Shown in pieces: positions 53,287-61,842 of a DNA stretch of 64,000 nt. The stretch spans positions 496,001 to 560,000 of the forward strand of contig OY776497.1 of assembly GCA_963675625.1 (NCBI GenBank), read 5' to 3'. The first letter of the stretch is position 1, and each line of letters opens with the position of its first letter. The notes under the pieces are model-generated. The model saw only the letters and a list, made by a program, of their open reading frames with translations. It was not told the DNA's origin and made no database searches. A program made the translations under genes and the position numbers. The DNA is from F22 sp963675625. Its GTDB lineage: Bacteria > Bacteroidota > Bacteroidia > Bacteroidales > Bacteroidaceae.

Positions 53287-53374
53287 TATTTTTGTACAAG
53301 CGCTTGCAACCCAAAACGCAAGCGCTTGCAAAACGCTAATCATCCCAATGTCTAGCAAATCGCAAGCGCTTGCG
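53287..53374 (+). promoter_or_regulatory. Predicted promoter with three phased CAAGCGCTTG palindromes
   Basis: A -7 box, TATTTTTG (53287-53294), is followed by palindromes CAAGCGCTTG at 53297-53306, 53319-53328 and 53363-53372. The starts are 22 and 44 bp apart, multiples of about two helical turns. The second and third extend to GCAAGCGCTTGC and CGCAAGCGCTTGCG. The palindrome is of the type bound by LacI/GalR-family repressors. The first would lie at the transcription start. No LacI-type gene is in the window. The downstream DNA is decayed, so the regulated gene is lost or not recognised. Confidence 0.6.
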
Positions 53375-53379
53375 ATTTT

Positions 53380-54110
53380 TCAATAGATAACGAACCATTT
53401 TAAGGAAAAGATTATGATGAACTCAAACTCTAGAAAGTCCACAATCAGAACATCGTGTATGATGATGGTCTCGAAATCGACGTGGCCCGTCGCATCAACC
53501 GCTCTACCAGTTATGTACATGCTGGCATACTCAAACTCGTCAAAATGGAGATATTCACCCTCTTTCTGATGGAAAAGTACCACATTTTGACCGTGCAGAG
53601 CATCCATGATGGCTACATCATGTCCTGCGTCAAACTCACTCGAACATTAGTCAGATCCCCGATATACAGGGTGTTTTGCCCACTTTTCATTGCTGAGAGT
53701 ACCATATGGACATCCTCAATAAAAAAGCCAACATGGCTCTTATATTTGTCCCTCCAACCTAGACCAAGGTTTTCAAGCTTTTTCGCTCGAAAGCCTTTAG
53801 ACAAAGGCATATTGACTATAAAAGAGAGGATGTAGTCGCCAACCGACAGCGAGTAAAGCATCGTGCCAGAAGGGACATGCTGTACACATGTCGAAGAAAG
53901 CCAATATACGATAAACAGGGGGATTAGCCCGATTTGAGTAGGTAAAATAGGGTGCGCAAACGTACAAAGTGATACAAATTGTACAAAATATACCCATTTG
54001 TAGCAAATAGCCGTTTTACTGCTTTTAGCACAAACTGGCACAATCTTCACTAGATAGAGATATAGATAGAGATAACTATGCAGTTCTATATACAAACCTG
54101 CCCTCCCCAC
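53380..54110 (-). pseudogene. Degraded gene with a signal-peptidase-I-like motif
   Basis: Two minus-strand frames, 54110-53613 and 53607-53380, read as one broken protein with a frameshift near 53615. The first holds a hydrophobic segment (LIPLFIVYWLSSTCVQ) followed by HVPSGTMLYSLSVGDYIL, which resembles box B of type I signal peptidases (PSGSM-x-PTL-x-GD) with Thr in place of the nucleophile Ser. The second reads GQNVVLFHQKEGEYLHFDEF. The N-terminal Tyr/Leu run (LYLYLYL) comes from a 12-bp tandem repeat. Frameshift and lost Ser fit decay. The family call is weak; an unrelated membrane protein is possible. Confidence 0.4.
54051..54074. repeat. 12-bp tandem duplication
   Basis: TAGATAGAGATA occurs twice in tandem (54051-54062, 54063-54074). 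On the minus strand it encodes the repeated LYLY of the degraded gene there. It looks like a slippage product. Confidence 0.7.
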
Positions 54111-54145
54111 CTAATACCTAGGGTTAGGGGTGGGGAGGGGTTTTT
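54101..54145 (+). terminator. GC-rich hairpin with T tract and G-quadruplex motif
   Basis: CCCTCCCCACCTAA (54101-54114) pairs with 54124-54139, whose outer stem GGTGGGGAGGG is perfect over 11 bp, and is followed by TTTTT (54141-54145): a strong plus-strand terminator. The right arm is also four G tracts in a row, GGGTTAGGGGTGGGGAGGGG (54121-54140), able to form a G-quadruplex. Such a G-rich block stands out in this AT-rich DNA. Confidence 0.75.
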
Positions 54146-54326
54146 GAAACAAAAAAAACAGAAAAAACAGAAAAAAATGGTCCATTTATCCACTCCGCTT
54201 CCCCGCAGTGAGGGAGCGTTGCTGACTAGTCAACCCTATGATAACCCATTGGGACTAGTCCAAGTACACCACATGCCCCACCACAACAATCGGCCATGTG
54301 GACCGCTCAATCTCATCCTGCAGCAT

Positions 54327-54617
54327 CTACTCAACATGCTGCGGTGCTACATTTTCGCCCTCATCTACAAGCAGACACCATCCAGTTTCATGTTCACAAA
54401 ACCATTCGATATCCCCATAGAAGACGTCCCCACTAGTCCGGAGGAGACCCAGAAATATGCAGCACGCAAACAGCAAGCAGGCTATCCAGTAGAAGGATAT
54501 ACCGATAGGCTCACCATGCACCAACATGGGCTCACCAATACCGTGGGCACTTGTGGCACAGCCCTCACCCCACGAGCCACCCATCGGGACATCAACCTCT
54601 TGCTTCAGTGGCCTCAA
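54327..54617 (-). other. Gene-poor stretch with unrecognised minus-strand frame
   Basis: A 96-residue minus-strand frame with a likely membrane helix (GISFYWIACLLFACCIFLGLL) followed by GDVFYGDIEWFCEHETGWCL. In another frame just beyond its stop the text goes on as DEIERSTWPIVVVGHVVYLD, which suggests a frameshifted, decayed membrane protein. A plus-strand frame (54078-54653) covers the same bases. I cannot tell which, if either, was real. Confidence 0.25.
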
Positions 54618-54906
54618 GAGTGGCGAGCTGGCGCGAAGCGACTGAGTGGTTGAAAGAAAGCACTGAATACTAGAGCATTTTGATGGCTATTGTTAAGAAA
54701 TAATCATCAACCACTCAGGCCCGTTGGGCCAGCTCGCCACTCTTTGGCGAGCAGCTATCCAGTATCTTTTCTAATCACTTACCTATCCAGTATTGGGCCT
54801 ATCGAGTATCGGGTAATCACTCACCCAGCTAGCATAGGGAAATTATACACCCACTCAACAAGTAAAGATCAAGTATACCCCCTAAATAGTAATCTCCACA
54901 CGATTT
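54616..54906. repeat. Copy 1 of a duplicated segment with nested inverted repeat
   Basis: This 291-bp segment is nearly identical to 55579-55897. It contains the arms of a nested inverted repeat (AGTGGCGAGCTGGCGCGAAG ... CCACTCAGGCCCGTTGGGCC ... CTCGCCACTCTTTGGCGAGC). The left arm lacks the outer part present in copy 2, so copy 1 is truncated on that side. The right end of the segment includes the last codons of the VOC gene (stop at 54882). Confidence 0.9.
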
Positions 54907-55271
54907 CCCTCAGGATCAAGCACCACACTCTCGTAGTAGCCATCGCCCGACCAGCGCGTTTCACCTGCTATGGTATAGCCATCAGTGCGCAATCGTTCGG
55001 TGAGTGCGTTGACAGCTTCTTCGCTGCCCACTGAGATACAGATATGACAGAAGCCCATGTCGAAGCCTCGCGCCTTCAGCACGTCTTCTAGACCAGTGAT
55101 ATCCATTAATTCGATGCGGGAACGACTTCCTGACCATGATAAGAAATAGGAGTGAAAGCCTTTCTTGCTGTTGGTGTATTTGTCATTGCATGACATATTA
55201 AAATACTTGACATAGAAGTCTTTCATTGTCTCAAGGTCTTTTGTCCAGATGGCCACGTGTTCGATGTGCAT
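54882..55271 (-). CDS. VOC-family (glyoxalase/dioxygenase-like) protein
   Basis: A 129-residue protein from ATG 55271 (MHIEHVAIWTKDLETMKDFY, the common VOC opening); the frame is open further upstream but without likeness to the family. Two beta-alpha-beta-beta-beta units are visible: the first ends SYFLSWSGSRSRIELMDI, the second FCHICISVGSEEAVNALTER ... GYYESVVLDPEGNRVEITI. Candidate metal ligands are His in IEHVA, Glu in RIELM, His in FCHIC and Glu in VEITI, the usual H/E/H/E set. The reaction is unknown; relatives include glyoxalase I and fosfomycin-resistance proteins. The gene is bounded by direct repeats of about 0.3 kb and may have been part of a duplication. Confidence 0.9.
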   Translation of the reverse strand: MHIEHVAIWTKDLETMKDFYVKYFNMSCNDKYTNSKKGFHSYFLSWSGSRSRIELMDITGLEDVLKARGFDMGFCHICISVGSEEAVNALTERLRTDGYTIAGETRWSGDGYYESVVLDPEGNRVEITI

Positions 55272-55533
55272 GGTTGTCAGTTTTATGGTTAATAGTTCAC
55301 TGACAAATGTATGGTTTATTTGAAGATTGCCCAATTATAAGGAATCAAAAGAATCTAGAGTAATAGCGTTTTTTAAAAAAGTCAAGTGTACTATGCATGA
55401 AAAAAATTGTAACTCTATAGTAATCAAAACACTCCATTTTTTCGACCAGTACTGGAACCGGTTTTTGCAATCAACAAAGGAAATCATATGCATGAAAACA
55501 AGTGAGCCTTTAATGCATTAAAACGGAACAGAC

Positions 55534-55608
55534 ATGGCAACAAAAGTAATCAAGAAGGTACTGGATAGCTGCTCGCCAAAGAGTGGCGAGCTGGCGCGAA
55601 GCGACTGA
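55534..55608 (+). other. Short frame interrupted by the repeat element
   Basis: ATG 55534 opens MATKVIKKVLDSC, which runs into the repeat (SPKSGELARSD) and stops. The first 8 codons precede the element. It may be the start of a gene cut by insertion of the repeat, or chance. The rest of 55272-55557 shows nothing else. Confidence 0.2.
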
Positions 55609-55734
55609 GTGGTTGAAAGAAAACACTGAATACTAGGGTATTTTGATGGCTATTGTTGAGAAATAATCATCAACCACTCAGGCCCGTTGGGCCAGCTCGC
55701 CACTCTTTGGCGAGCAACTATCCAGTATCTTTTC
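55558..55734. repeat. Nested inverted-repeat (MITE-like) element, complete copy
   Basis: The element begins TACTGGATAG (55558) and ends CTATCCAGTA (55734). Its arms of about 50 bp are complementary except for a middle block. Each arm holds its own hairpin, GCTCGCC-AAAGAGT-GGCGAGC on the left and its mirror on the right. The middle block is CGCGAAGCG on the left and GGCCCGTTGGGCC on the right, each able to fold. The AT-rich centre has no frame. Size (177 bp) and terminal symmetry suggest a non-autonomous mobile or REP-like element. Confidence 0.8.
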
Positions 55735-55897
55735 TAATCACTTACCTATCTAGAATCTTTTCTAATCACTTACCTATCCAGTATTGGGGCTATCGAATAT
55801 CGGGTAATCACTCACACAGCTAGCATAGGGAAATTATACATCCACTCAACAAGTAAAGATCAAGTATACACCCTAAATAGTAATCTCTACACCATTT
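55579..55897. repeat. Copy 2 of the duplicated segment
   Basis: A near-identical direct repeat of 54616-54906, 319 bp here because of a 28-bp tandem duplication (the unit TTTTCTAATCACTTACCTAT occurs twice). It ends with a copy of the last codons of the VOC gene (bases after about 55870, with changes), although no VOC gene lies to its right. So the 3' end of the VOC gene was duplicated with the element. Confidence 0.9.
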
Positions 55898-56147
55898 GAT
55901 ATATATCAATTTCACACCCTCATTCTTTAATATTTCATAGACAAACAAAGATGCCTTAATTATTTATAGTAATTTTACAGGCATTAAATCATAATTTAAG
56001 ATTACACTTACATAGGAACTGAATCTACAGCACATCCTATGCCAGTGGAAAAAACGAATCATTTACAAGAATGCATCTAAAAATGAATGTCAGCAATCTA
56101 TGATTTATCGGCTGAGCGTTTTTATGGATGTACTTAAACTAAACACC

Positions 56148-58397
56148 ATGTACAAGAGATCTTTTACAGTAGTACTATGTAGCCTAATGAGTATTGTGGC
56201 TATGGCGCAGAGAATACACGGACGAATTGTTGATGTGGATGCACATCCATTGGCTTATGCTAATGTGGTATTGCTCGCGAAAACGGACAGCGCATTTGTA
56301 TGCGGAACCATCAGTAATGAGGATGGTAGTTTTGAATTGAATAGTACTGCCCGAAATGGACTGATCAAGATTTCGAGTATTGGGTATAAGTTGAGGTATC
56401 TGGATGTGCAGAGTGATCTGGAGAATATCGAGTTGAAAACGGATGCCTATAATCTGCCAGATGTGGTGATCAGCAGAAGTAAGATCAGCAATAACCTCAA
56501 GGGATATAGTGTCAACTTGCGCAATAGTCCGCTGAGAGAGGGCAAGAATCTGACGGAACTGCTTGATTTCTTACCTTGTGTAAATTATGATGGAGATAAG
56601 CTCCGTATCTTAAATAATCCTCCTTCGGCTGTGTATGTTAATGGTATTAAGTTGACCAATCTCGTGGAACTCAGTTCGATTCCTGCGGCCCAAATCGAGA
56701 AGATCGCGATTGAGTATATGGCGGGATCAGATGAAGCGATGAACAACCAGGGGGGTGTCTTGAAGATTACATTAAAACAACCTGTCATTGGGGGATATTC
56801 GGGATGGCTTGAGACGGTGTCTCGCCATACGGCTTATGGATATGGGGGAAATTTCACGGATGGTAATTTTAATCTACAGCTTAAGAATCTGTCTTTGTAC
56901 AATACTTTTGTGTATGACAAGGATATGAGAACGACTGAGTCGAAGGAGACTAAAGATTTCTTGGATACGGACCGAACTGTGGCGCTCGATGCACGATTGG
57001 ACAAGAAGCTGGAGTCTTTTTATGACCGACTTAGTGCGATCTATCAGCTAGCATCGCATCACACCATCGGGGTGAGTCTGTCGCTTGATTATGAGGATCT
57101 AAAGCCGAGCACTCGCTCAAATATCACGGAGAATCAAGAGGTCACTAGTACGCTATACAAAAATCATGAACATGGTACAACGATACAGAGTACGGGGTAT
57201 TATGTGTGGCAACTTGATGACAAGAATACGCAGCTTCGGGTAGATGCTGATTATATGAATAAGGATACGCATTCGCATCAATATACCAATGATATTTCGA
57301 CGCTTCATGCAGATCAGCAAACGGCGATGTATAGGGTGAAGCCGATGTTGTCGGGTATTGCTTTCGGTGGTGGTTTCAAAGTGGGGGGTGACTTTCACTA
57401 TATCCATTTTGAAGATAATCAGGCTCCTATTGATGCTGATATGAGGGGGGTAGCTCCTGCTGTGTTCTTGGAGTATCAGGCGAAGATCGGGCAACGATTG
57501 ATGTATATGGCAGGACTACGGTATCAGTATAATCAGATGAAGGTCAACCAGGGGGAGCAGGCCACAAGTACGTCCAATTCGGGGGTGTATCCTAGCATAC
57601 AGGCCATGTATATGCTCAATCCTCAGAAGGGGCATATGCTGAACTTTATGTTTAACTACTCGACAGATGATATGCCTTACAGTGCTGTGAGTACGTATAA
57701 ACGCTTTACTTCGCCTTATCATTATGTGGTGGGCAATCCTCATCTTGATATCCCAACGCAGTGGCACTTGATGACGATGCTTAAGCTGTTCAACAAATAT
57801 ACGATCACACTGGGTACGCATAGAGCGATGGATTATATCGACTATACCACTAAAATAGATGAGAACGGCATCAGCTACGATACGCCTGTGAATAATAAGT
57901 GGATCGCGTTTCACAATATCGGACTTGAAACCAATCTGCATGTATGTAAGTGGTGGGAGATGAAACCGCATGCTGAATTGATGCTTACTTCGGGCAATTG
58001 GGAGGGACGCAAACTACACAATGATAGACATTGGAAATTCAATATCAACAATAGTTTCAATTTCTCTCCAACAGCTGGTGCTCAGTTGAAAGCATCCTAT
58101 GATTCTCCTTATGAATGGGGCAATGTGTCGTGCAAGAAGACTATGGAGGTAGGTGGTAGTGTGTACAAATCTATGCTGAATAAGAAATTGCATCTGAAAC
58201 TTCGATACACGTTGTATCAACGAGAATTGGATTACAAGACGACAACGGATACATACCATAGTTATCTCGATAGACATTCAAAGAACGCACGTGTGAGTAT
58301 AGCGATTACTTGGAATTTCTCTGGGGGTAAGAAATCGGTGAAACAAGATGATACTAACTCAATACAACAATATAAGAAAATTGAGCCTAAGAGGTAA
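56148..58397 (+). CDS. Outer-membrane beta-barrel protein (TonB-dependent receptor-like, OMP_b-brl_3)
   Basis: A 749-residue protein from ATG 56148 (MYKRSFTVVLCSLMSIVAMA, signal peptide ending AMAQ); the frame is open 48 bases further up without signal character. It has a carboxypeptidase-regulatory-like domain (about 20-100; RIHGRIVDVDAHPLAYANVV, FELNSTARNGLIKISSIGYK), a degenerate plug (NLTELLDFLPCVNYDGDKLR, PSAVYVNGIKLTNL, IEYMAGSDEAMNNQGGVLKI) and a barrel to about residue 730. A hydrophilic tail follows instead of a terminal aromatic. This family lacks a SusD partner; cargo is unknown. It is a single-gene unit. Confidence 0.9.
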   Translation: MYKRSFTVVLCSLMSIVAMAQRIHGRIVDVDAHPLAYANVVLLAKTDSAFVCGTISNEDGSFELNSTARNGLIKISSIGYKLRYLDVQSDLENIELKTDAYNLPDVVISRSKISNNLKGYSVNLRNSPLREGKNLTELLDFLPCVNYDGDKLRILNNPPSAVYVNGIKLTNLVELSSIPAAQIEKIAIEYMAGSDEAMNNQGGVLKITLKQPVIGGYSGWLETVSRHTAYGYGGNFTDGNFNLQLKNLSLYNTFVYDKDMRTTESKETKDFLDTDRTVALDARLDKKLESFYDRLSAIYQLASHHTIGVSLSLDYEDLKPSTRSNITENQEVTSTLYKNHEHGTTIQSTGYYVWQLDDKNTQLRVDADYMNKDTHSHQYTNDISTLHADQQTAMYRVKPMLSGIAFGGGFKVGGDFHYIHFEDNQAPIDADMRGVAPAVFLEYQAKIGQRLMYMAGLRYQYNQMKVNQGEQATSTSNSGVYPSIQAMYMLNPQKGHMLNFMFNYSTDDMPYSAVSTYKRFTSPYHYVVGNPHLDIPTQWHLMTMLKLFNKYTITLGTHRAMDYIDYTTKIDENGISYDTPVNNKWIAFHNIGLETNLHVCKWWEMKPHAELMLTSGNWEGRKLHNDRHWKFNINNSFNFSPTAGAQLKASYDSPYEWGNVSCKKTMEVGGSVYKSMLNKKLHLKLRYTLYQRELDYKTTTDTYHSYLDRHSKNARVSIAITWNFSGGKKSVKQDDTNSIQQYKKIEPKR

Positions 58398-58418
58398 CGA
58401 CTTATGTGTACCTATTAA

Positions 58419-58613
58419 TACAATGATCAAGATGAAAAAGATGCTATCACCTTATTGAAAAGTTATATCATAACCGACGAAAATGGCTACATTGAGCAGC
58501 CTATTTCCATTAAGGGCTTTGACGAAATATATGAGGAAGGATATACATACAATAACTCATTCAACTACTATGCGTTTGAGCTTGTGGGTGTACTGGATAA
58601 GAAAGCAAATTGA
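58419..58613 (+). pseudogene. 3' remnant of a lost gene
   Basis: An open frame without an ATG gives 64 residues (YNDQDEKDAITLLKSYIITD ... IYEEGYTYNNSFNYYAFELVGVLDKKAN). It looks like a genuine C-terminal end of a protein and is followed directly by a terminator at 58620, but its 5' part is absent, cut by the end of the outer-membrane protein gene. A TTG within it could start a shorter peptide. Family not recognised. Confidence 0.4.
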
Positions 58614-58619
58614 AAATAG

Positions 58620-58660
58620 ATGCGCCCGTTATGTGATAATACACAACGGGCGCATTTATT
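58620..58660 (+). terminator. Intrinsic terminator
   Basis: ATGCGCCCGTT (58620-58630) and AACGGGCGCAT (58645-58655) form an 11-bp stem with a 14-nt loop, followed by TTATT. It closes the plus-strand unit before the convergent DUF4468 gene. Confidence 0.85.
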
Positions 58661-58710
58661 CGATAATCTTTTCCTGTAAAAACAGAAGTTGATTGTATTA
58701 TTAGTCCATA

Positions 58711-59283
58711 CTACCAATTATCATTTTGTTCAGATTTTTTGTTTAGTGCGTTAGTCAAAGCAGTAACATACTCTGCAACATTTTCCTCAATTAATCTTTG
58801 ACCTTTTTTCTTGTAACACTTACCCTTACGACTAAATAGTCCAGACGCACAACCCAAAATACGGGTACCTACTAGACTTATTTCACTATTATCCTGAGTA
58901 TTCTTGAGAGACTTGAAGAATGGAGTGAATTTAATCTTATTATCTTTAAAATTAAAAGTATATGAATACGAGAACAACCAGATATTAGGTCCATCAAATC
59001 TGAATATAAGACCCATTTCTTCCGAATCTAGTGCATTGATAACTATTTGTTCATTATCTACTTCACTCATTACTTTATCAGGATTATTATACAAAGTACT
59101 AAGGTACATTTTTGTTTTCTGGTACAGTTTATTTTGAGGAGTGTTGGGTACATCAATGACAATATAATCTTTTGTTTCATCTTCAGTACTTCTGAAATTC
59201 TTGTTTGTTAGACTAAATTGTGCACTCGCAGTTCCAATAGAAACAAATAATAGAGTCACTAGGACCAAGTAAATTCTTTTCAT
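58711..59283 (-). CDS. DUF4468 (TBP-like fold) secreted protein
   Basis: A 190-residue protein with a Sec signal (ending SIGTASAQ). The body carries the DUF4468 pattern: YIVIDVPNTPQNKLYQKTKM then LYNNPDKVMSEVDNEQIVIN, IFRFDGPNIWLFSYSYTFNF then DNKIKFTPFFKSL. The family is known only as a TBP-like-fold domain in secreted or periplasmic Bacteroidetes proteins; no activity is known. It is alone on the minus strand. The 272-bp gap behind it to the antiporter gene is very AT-rich with no gene seen. Confidence 0.85.
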   Translation of the reverse strand: MKRIYLVLVTLLFVSIGTASAQFSLTNKNFRSTEDETKDYIVIDVPNTPQNKLYQKTKMYLSTLYNNPDKVMSEVDNEQIVINALDSEEMGLIFRFDGPNIWLFSYSYTFNFKDNKIKFTPFFKSLKNTQDNSEISLVGTRILGCASGLFSRKGKCYKKKGQRLIEENVAEYVTALTNALNKKSEQNDNW

Positions 59284-59555
59284 AATATTTAATTCGTTAA
59301 AAAATAAAGTTACGTGATAGTAGAGAAATAAGAATACTATTTTTTACACTTAATACACAAAACAAATCAATCGCGTACATATTTAAATAATAAATATTCT
59401 GTTTGCAAAAATATAGCTTATTAAATGTAAAACAAAAAAATAACGAATGGAATGAGGTGTAAATATATTTTTTTTTGCACACAAAACATATATTCACCTT
59501 TTACAGCTAGCTTATTCATGTAAGGACTTCTGATTCATTACAATTCAAATCCCCC

Positions 59556-61832
59556 CTACCTCACCAATCTCTTCAAATCCTTCTCTTCGCCCACAACCCA
59601 CAGTAGATCACCAGCAAGCAGTACTTCATCGGCATTGGGGGCTACAAGTTTCTCGTCGCCCCTATCTATACCAACAAGGAGCACGTGGTAGGTTTCACGC
59701 AACTGGCTCTCTGCTACGGTACACCCTACCAGCGGATTGCTCGGTGCAAGGGTGATTTGTCGCAAACTCATATGGTGATCCAACGAGGTCTTGAAGTCGA
59801 TATGGCTGGGCTTATAGGTGCCATCTTCGCTTGGTGTGGGGAGTTGGTTAATCTCGGCTTCTACTTGATGCAGTTGCGCATCTGTTCCCACTATAAAGAC
59901 TTTATCGCCAGGAAATACTTGTTCATTGCCACCTGGAATATAGATGCGCAGATGACCACGCAGGATGCTCATCACGTGGGCACCGAAACGGCGACCGATA
60001 TTGAGCTGCATAAATGTCTTGCCTGCCCAGGTGCTACATACGGGGATCTCAAAAGATTCGATATGGATGTCTCGGGTGATCAGATGGGCGGCATAGGCTG
60101 GCTTCTTGGTACCCATAAAGATGGCTTGACGTTCGCGTACTTCCAGTTGCTTATGGAAACGGGCTTCCATGCGCATCATCTGTCGACGCATGGTACGCGA
60201 TACAATAATAATCAGGAGCACAAAAGAGATAAAGGCGACGTAAATCGCTACGGATACTTGCACCATGCGGCTCAAAACTAGGACGATCAGGGCGATAACC
60301 CAGCCATAACGCAAGAGGACGAGGGCTACCAAAGGGCCACGCTGTACTTGTCCATCGGCCCATAAGGCACGGTATGGCAGGGAACTTTTATGATGCTGCA
60401 CAATGGCTTGGAGAAAGGGGGCCATGCACAAGACGGTACAGAGCGCGCAGACGATGCCATCCCATGGGGCGGCAATATATCGATGACACAAGGGCAACAA
60501 TAATTGGGAGGCTAGTAGGAAGATGGCGATGCAGATCACTGTATATATAAGCAGTATACGTGCGGTGGAAGCATACAACTTCTGCCAGTGGGTGCGGTGA
60601 TAGCTGCCTTTGGATCCTGAAGAGAAACGGGTGAAAAATTCCAACCAACGTCGGGGCATGCGCATCTCTAACCAATCGCCTACATTGGGCGAGTACCTAA
60701 TCATATAGGGGGTGGCAAAGGTGGTCAGGACGGATACGGCTACGACGATGGGGTACAGGAAGTCGCTGATAACGCCTAGGGTCATACCTAAAGAGGCGAT
60801 AATGAACGAGAACTCGCCAATCTGACTCAGGGAGAATCCGCATCGCAAAGCGGCTTTTAAGGGGAGACCGCCCAACATGGTGCCGAGGGTACCAAAGAAG
60901 GACATACCTACCATGACTACGACGGTGAGCAAGAGCACGGGACCGGCATGGGATACGAGCATCGTGGGGTTGACCATCATCCCTACCGATACAAAAAAGA
61001 CGGCAGCAAAGAGGTCTTTGACTGGACTAATCAGTCGATGGATGTCATCGGCTTCTATGGTTTCACACAGGATAGATCCCATCACAAAGGCTCCTAGTGC
61101 GGGCGAGAAACCGACATGGGCGGCAAACACGACCATGCCCAGACACAGGCCTATGGCTACGACCAAGAGGGTTTCGTGATTGAGCCATTTGCGAAAAGCA
61201 CGCAGTAGCTGGGGTACAATGTATAGTCCCACGACAAACCAGATAACGAGGAAAAAGCCTAGCGATAAGATGCTTTCTATCATCTCCCACCCTTCAAACT
61301 GTTTGCTGACGGAGACGGTACTCAGGACGACCATCAGGACGATGGCCAATATATCTTCGAGGATCAAGATACTTAAAACGGTAGAGGCAAACTGTTTCTT
61401 GACAACTCCTAAATCTTCAAAAGCTTTGTAGATAATCGTGGTGGATGACATCGCAATCATCCCACCTAGAAAGAGGGCGTCCGTTTTACGCCATCCCATC
61501 AAAAAACCAAGGGAGATCCCAGTGAGCATCATACTGGTCATGATGGTGGTGGCTCCTATCACGGCGGTGCCGCCAGCTTGTAGGAGTTTCTTGAAACTGA
61601 AATGTAGCCCTAGGGAAAACAACAGGAAAATCACCCCTATTTCGCCCCATACATGGATATTGTCGATATCGGTCACGTGAGGTAGATAGGGGATGTGTTG
61701 ACTCGCCAAGATACCAGCCACCACATAGCCTAAGACCAGTGGCTGGCGCAGGCGCTTGAAGAGTAGTGTGGTAACTCCGGCATACAGCAGGATAAGTGCT
61801 AGGTCGGATATGATAGGAGGTAAGTGATTCAT
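59556..61832 (-). CDS. CPA2-type cation:proton antiporter (KefB/Na+-H+ exchanger family) with TrkA-C domains
   Basis: A 758-residue membrane protein from ATG 61832 (MNHLPPIISDLALILLYAGV); ATG 61838 is an equal alternative, while the longer upstream frame overlaps mutS2. Residues about 10-385 are the Na_H_Exchanger domain: VLGYVVAGILA, DNIHVWGEIGVIFLLFSLGL, KKQFASTVLSILILEDILAI and LGAFVMGSILCET. Then come a second hydrophobic block (about 430-580) and two C-terminal TrkA-C units (IYIPGGNEQVFPGDKVFIVG; VLLAGDLLWVVGEEKDLKRL). No NAD-binding TrkA-N is seen. It exchanges K+ or Na+ for H+ in the inner membrane. It is divergent from mutS2 over 71 bp. Confidence 0.92.
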   Translation of the reverse strand: MNHLPPIISDLALILLYAGVTTLLFKRLRQPLVLGYVVAGILASQHIPYLPHVTDIDNIHVWGEIGVIFLLFSLGLHFSFKKLLQAGGTAVIGATTIMTSMMLTGISLGFLMGWRKTDALFLGGMIAMSSTTIIYKAFEDLGVVKKQFASTVLSILILEDILAIVLMVVLSTVSVSKQFEGWEMIESILSLGFFLVIWFVVGLYIVPQLLRAFRKWLNHETLLVVAIGLCLGMVVFAAHVGFSPALGAFVMGSILCETIEADDIHRLISPVKDLFAAVFFVSVGMMVNPTMLVSHAGPVLLLTVVVMVGMSFFGTLGTMLGGLPLKAALRCGFSLSQIGEFSFIIASLGMTLGVISDFLYPIVVAVSVLTTFATPYMIRYSPNVGDWLEMRMPRRWLEFFTRFSSGSKGSYHRTHWQKLYASTARILLIYTVICIAIFLLASQLLLPLCHRYIAAPWDGIVCALCTVLCMAPFLQAIVQHHKSSLPYRALWADGQVQRGPLVALVLLRYGWVIALIVLVLSRMVQVSVAIYVAFISFVLLIIIVSRTMRRQMMRMEARFHKQLEVRERQAIFMGTKKPAYAAHLITRDIHIESFEIPVCSTWAGKTFMQLNIGRRFGAHVMSILRGHLRIYIPGGNEQVFPGDKVFIVGTDAQLHQVEAEINQLPTPSEDGTYKPSHIDFKTSLDHHMSLRQITLAPSNPLVGCTVAESQLRETYHVLLVGIDRGDEKLVAPNADEVLLAGDLLWVVGEEKDLKRLVR

Positions 61833-61842
61833 TGGCATTAAT

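Noticed and set aside
53021..53386. Plus-strand frame of 121 residues
   Set aside because: It runs through the promoter and the CAAGCGCTTG palindromes, and its Lys/Arg-rich text is what poly-A stretches give. Only its first part may be a gene fragment.
53455..53835. Plus-strand frame of 126 residues with a helix-turn-helix-like text (DVARRINRSTSYVHAGILKL)
   Set aside because: Overlaps the degraded minus-strand gene. The HTH likeness is short, and the rest of the frame is unlike a regulator. Either strand could be chance; I favoured the minus strand because of the signal-peptidase-like motif.
54078..54653. Plus-strand frame of 191 residues
   Set aside because: It begins in the pseudogene, passes through the terminator and T tract (KQKKQKKQKK comes from A-rich DNA), and ends in the repeat element. 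No family likeness.
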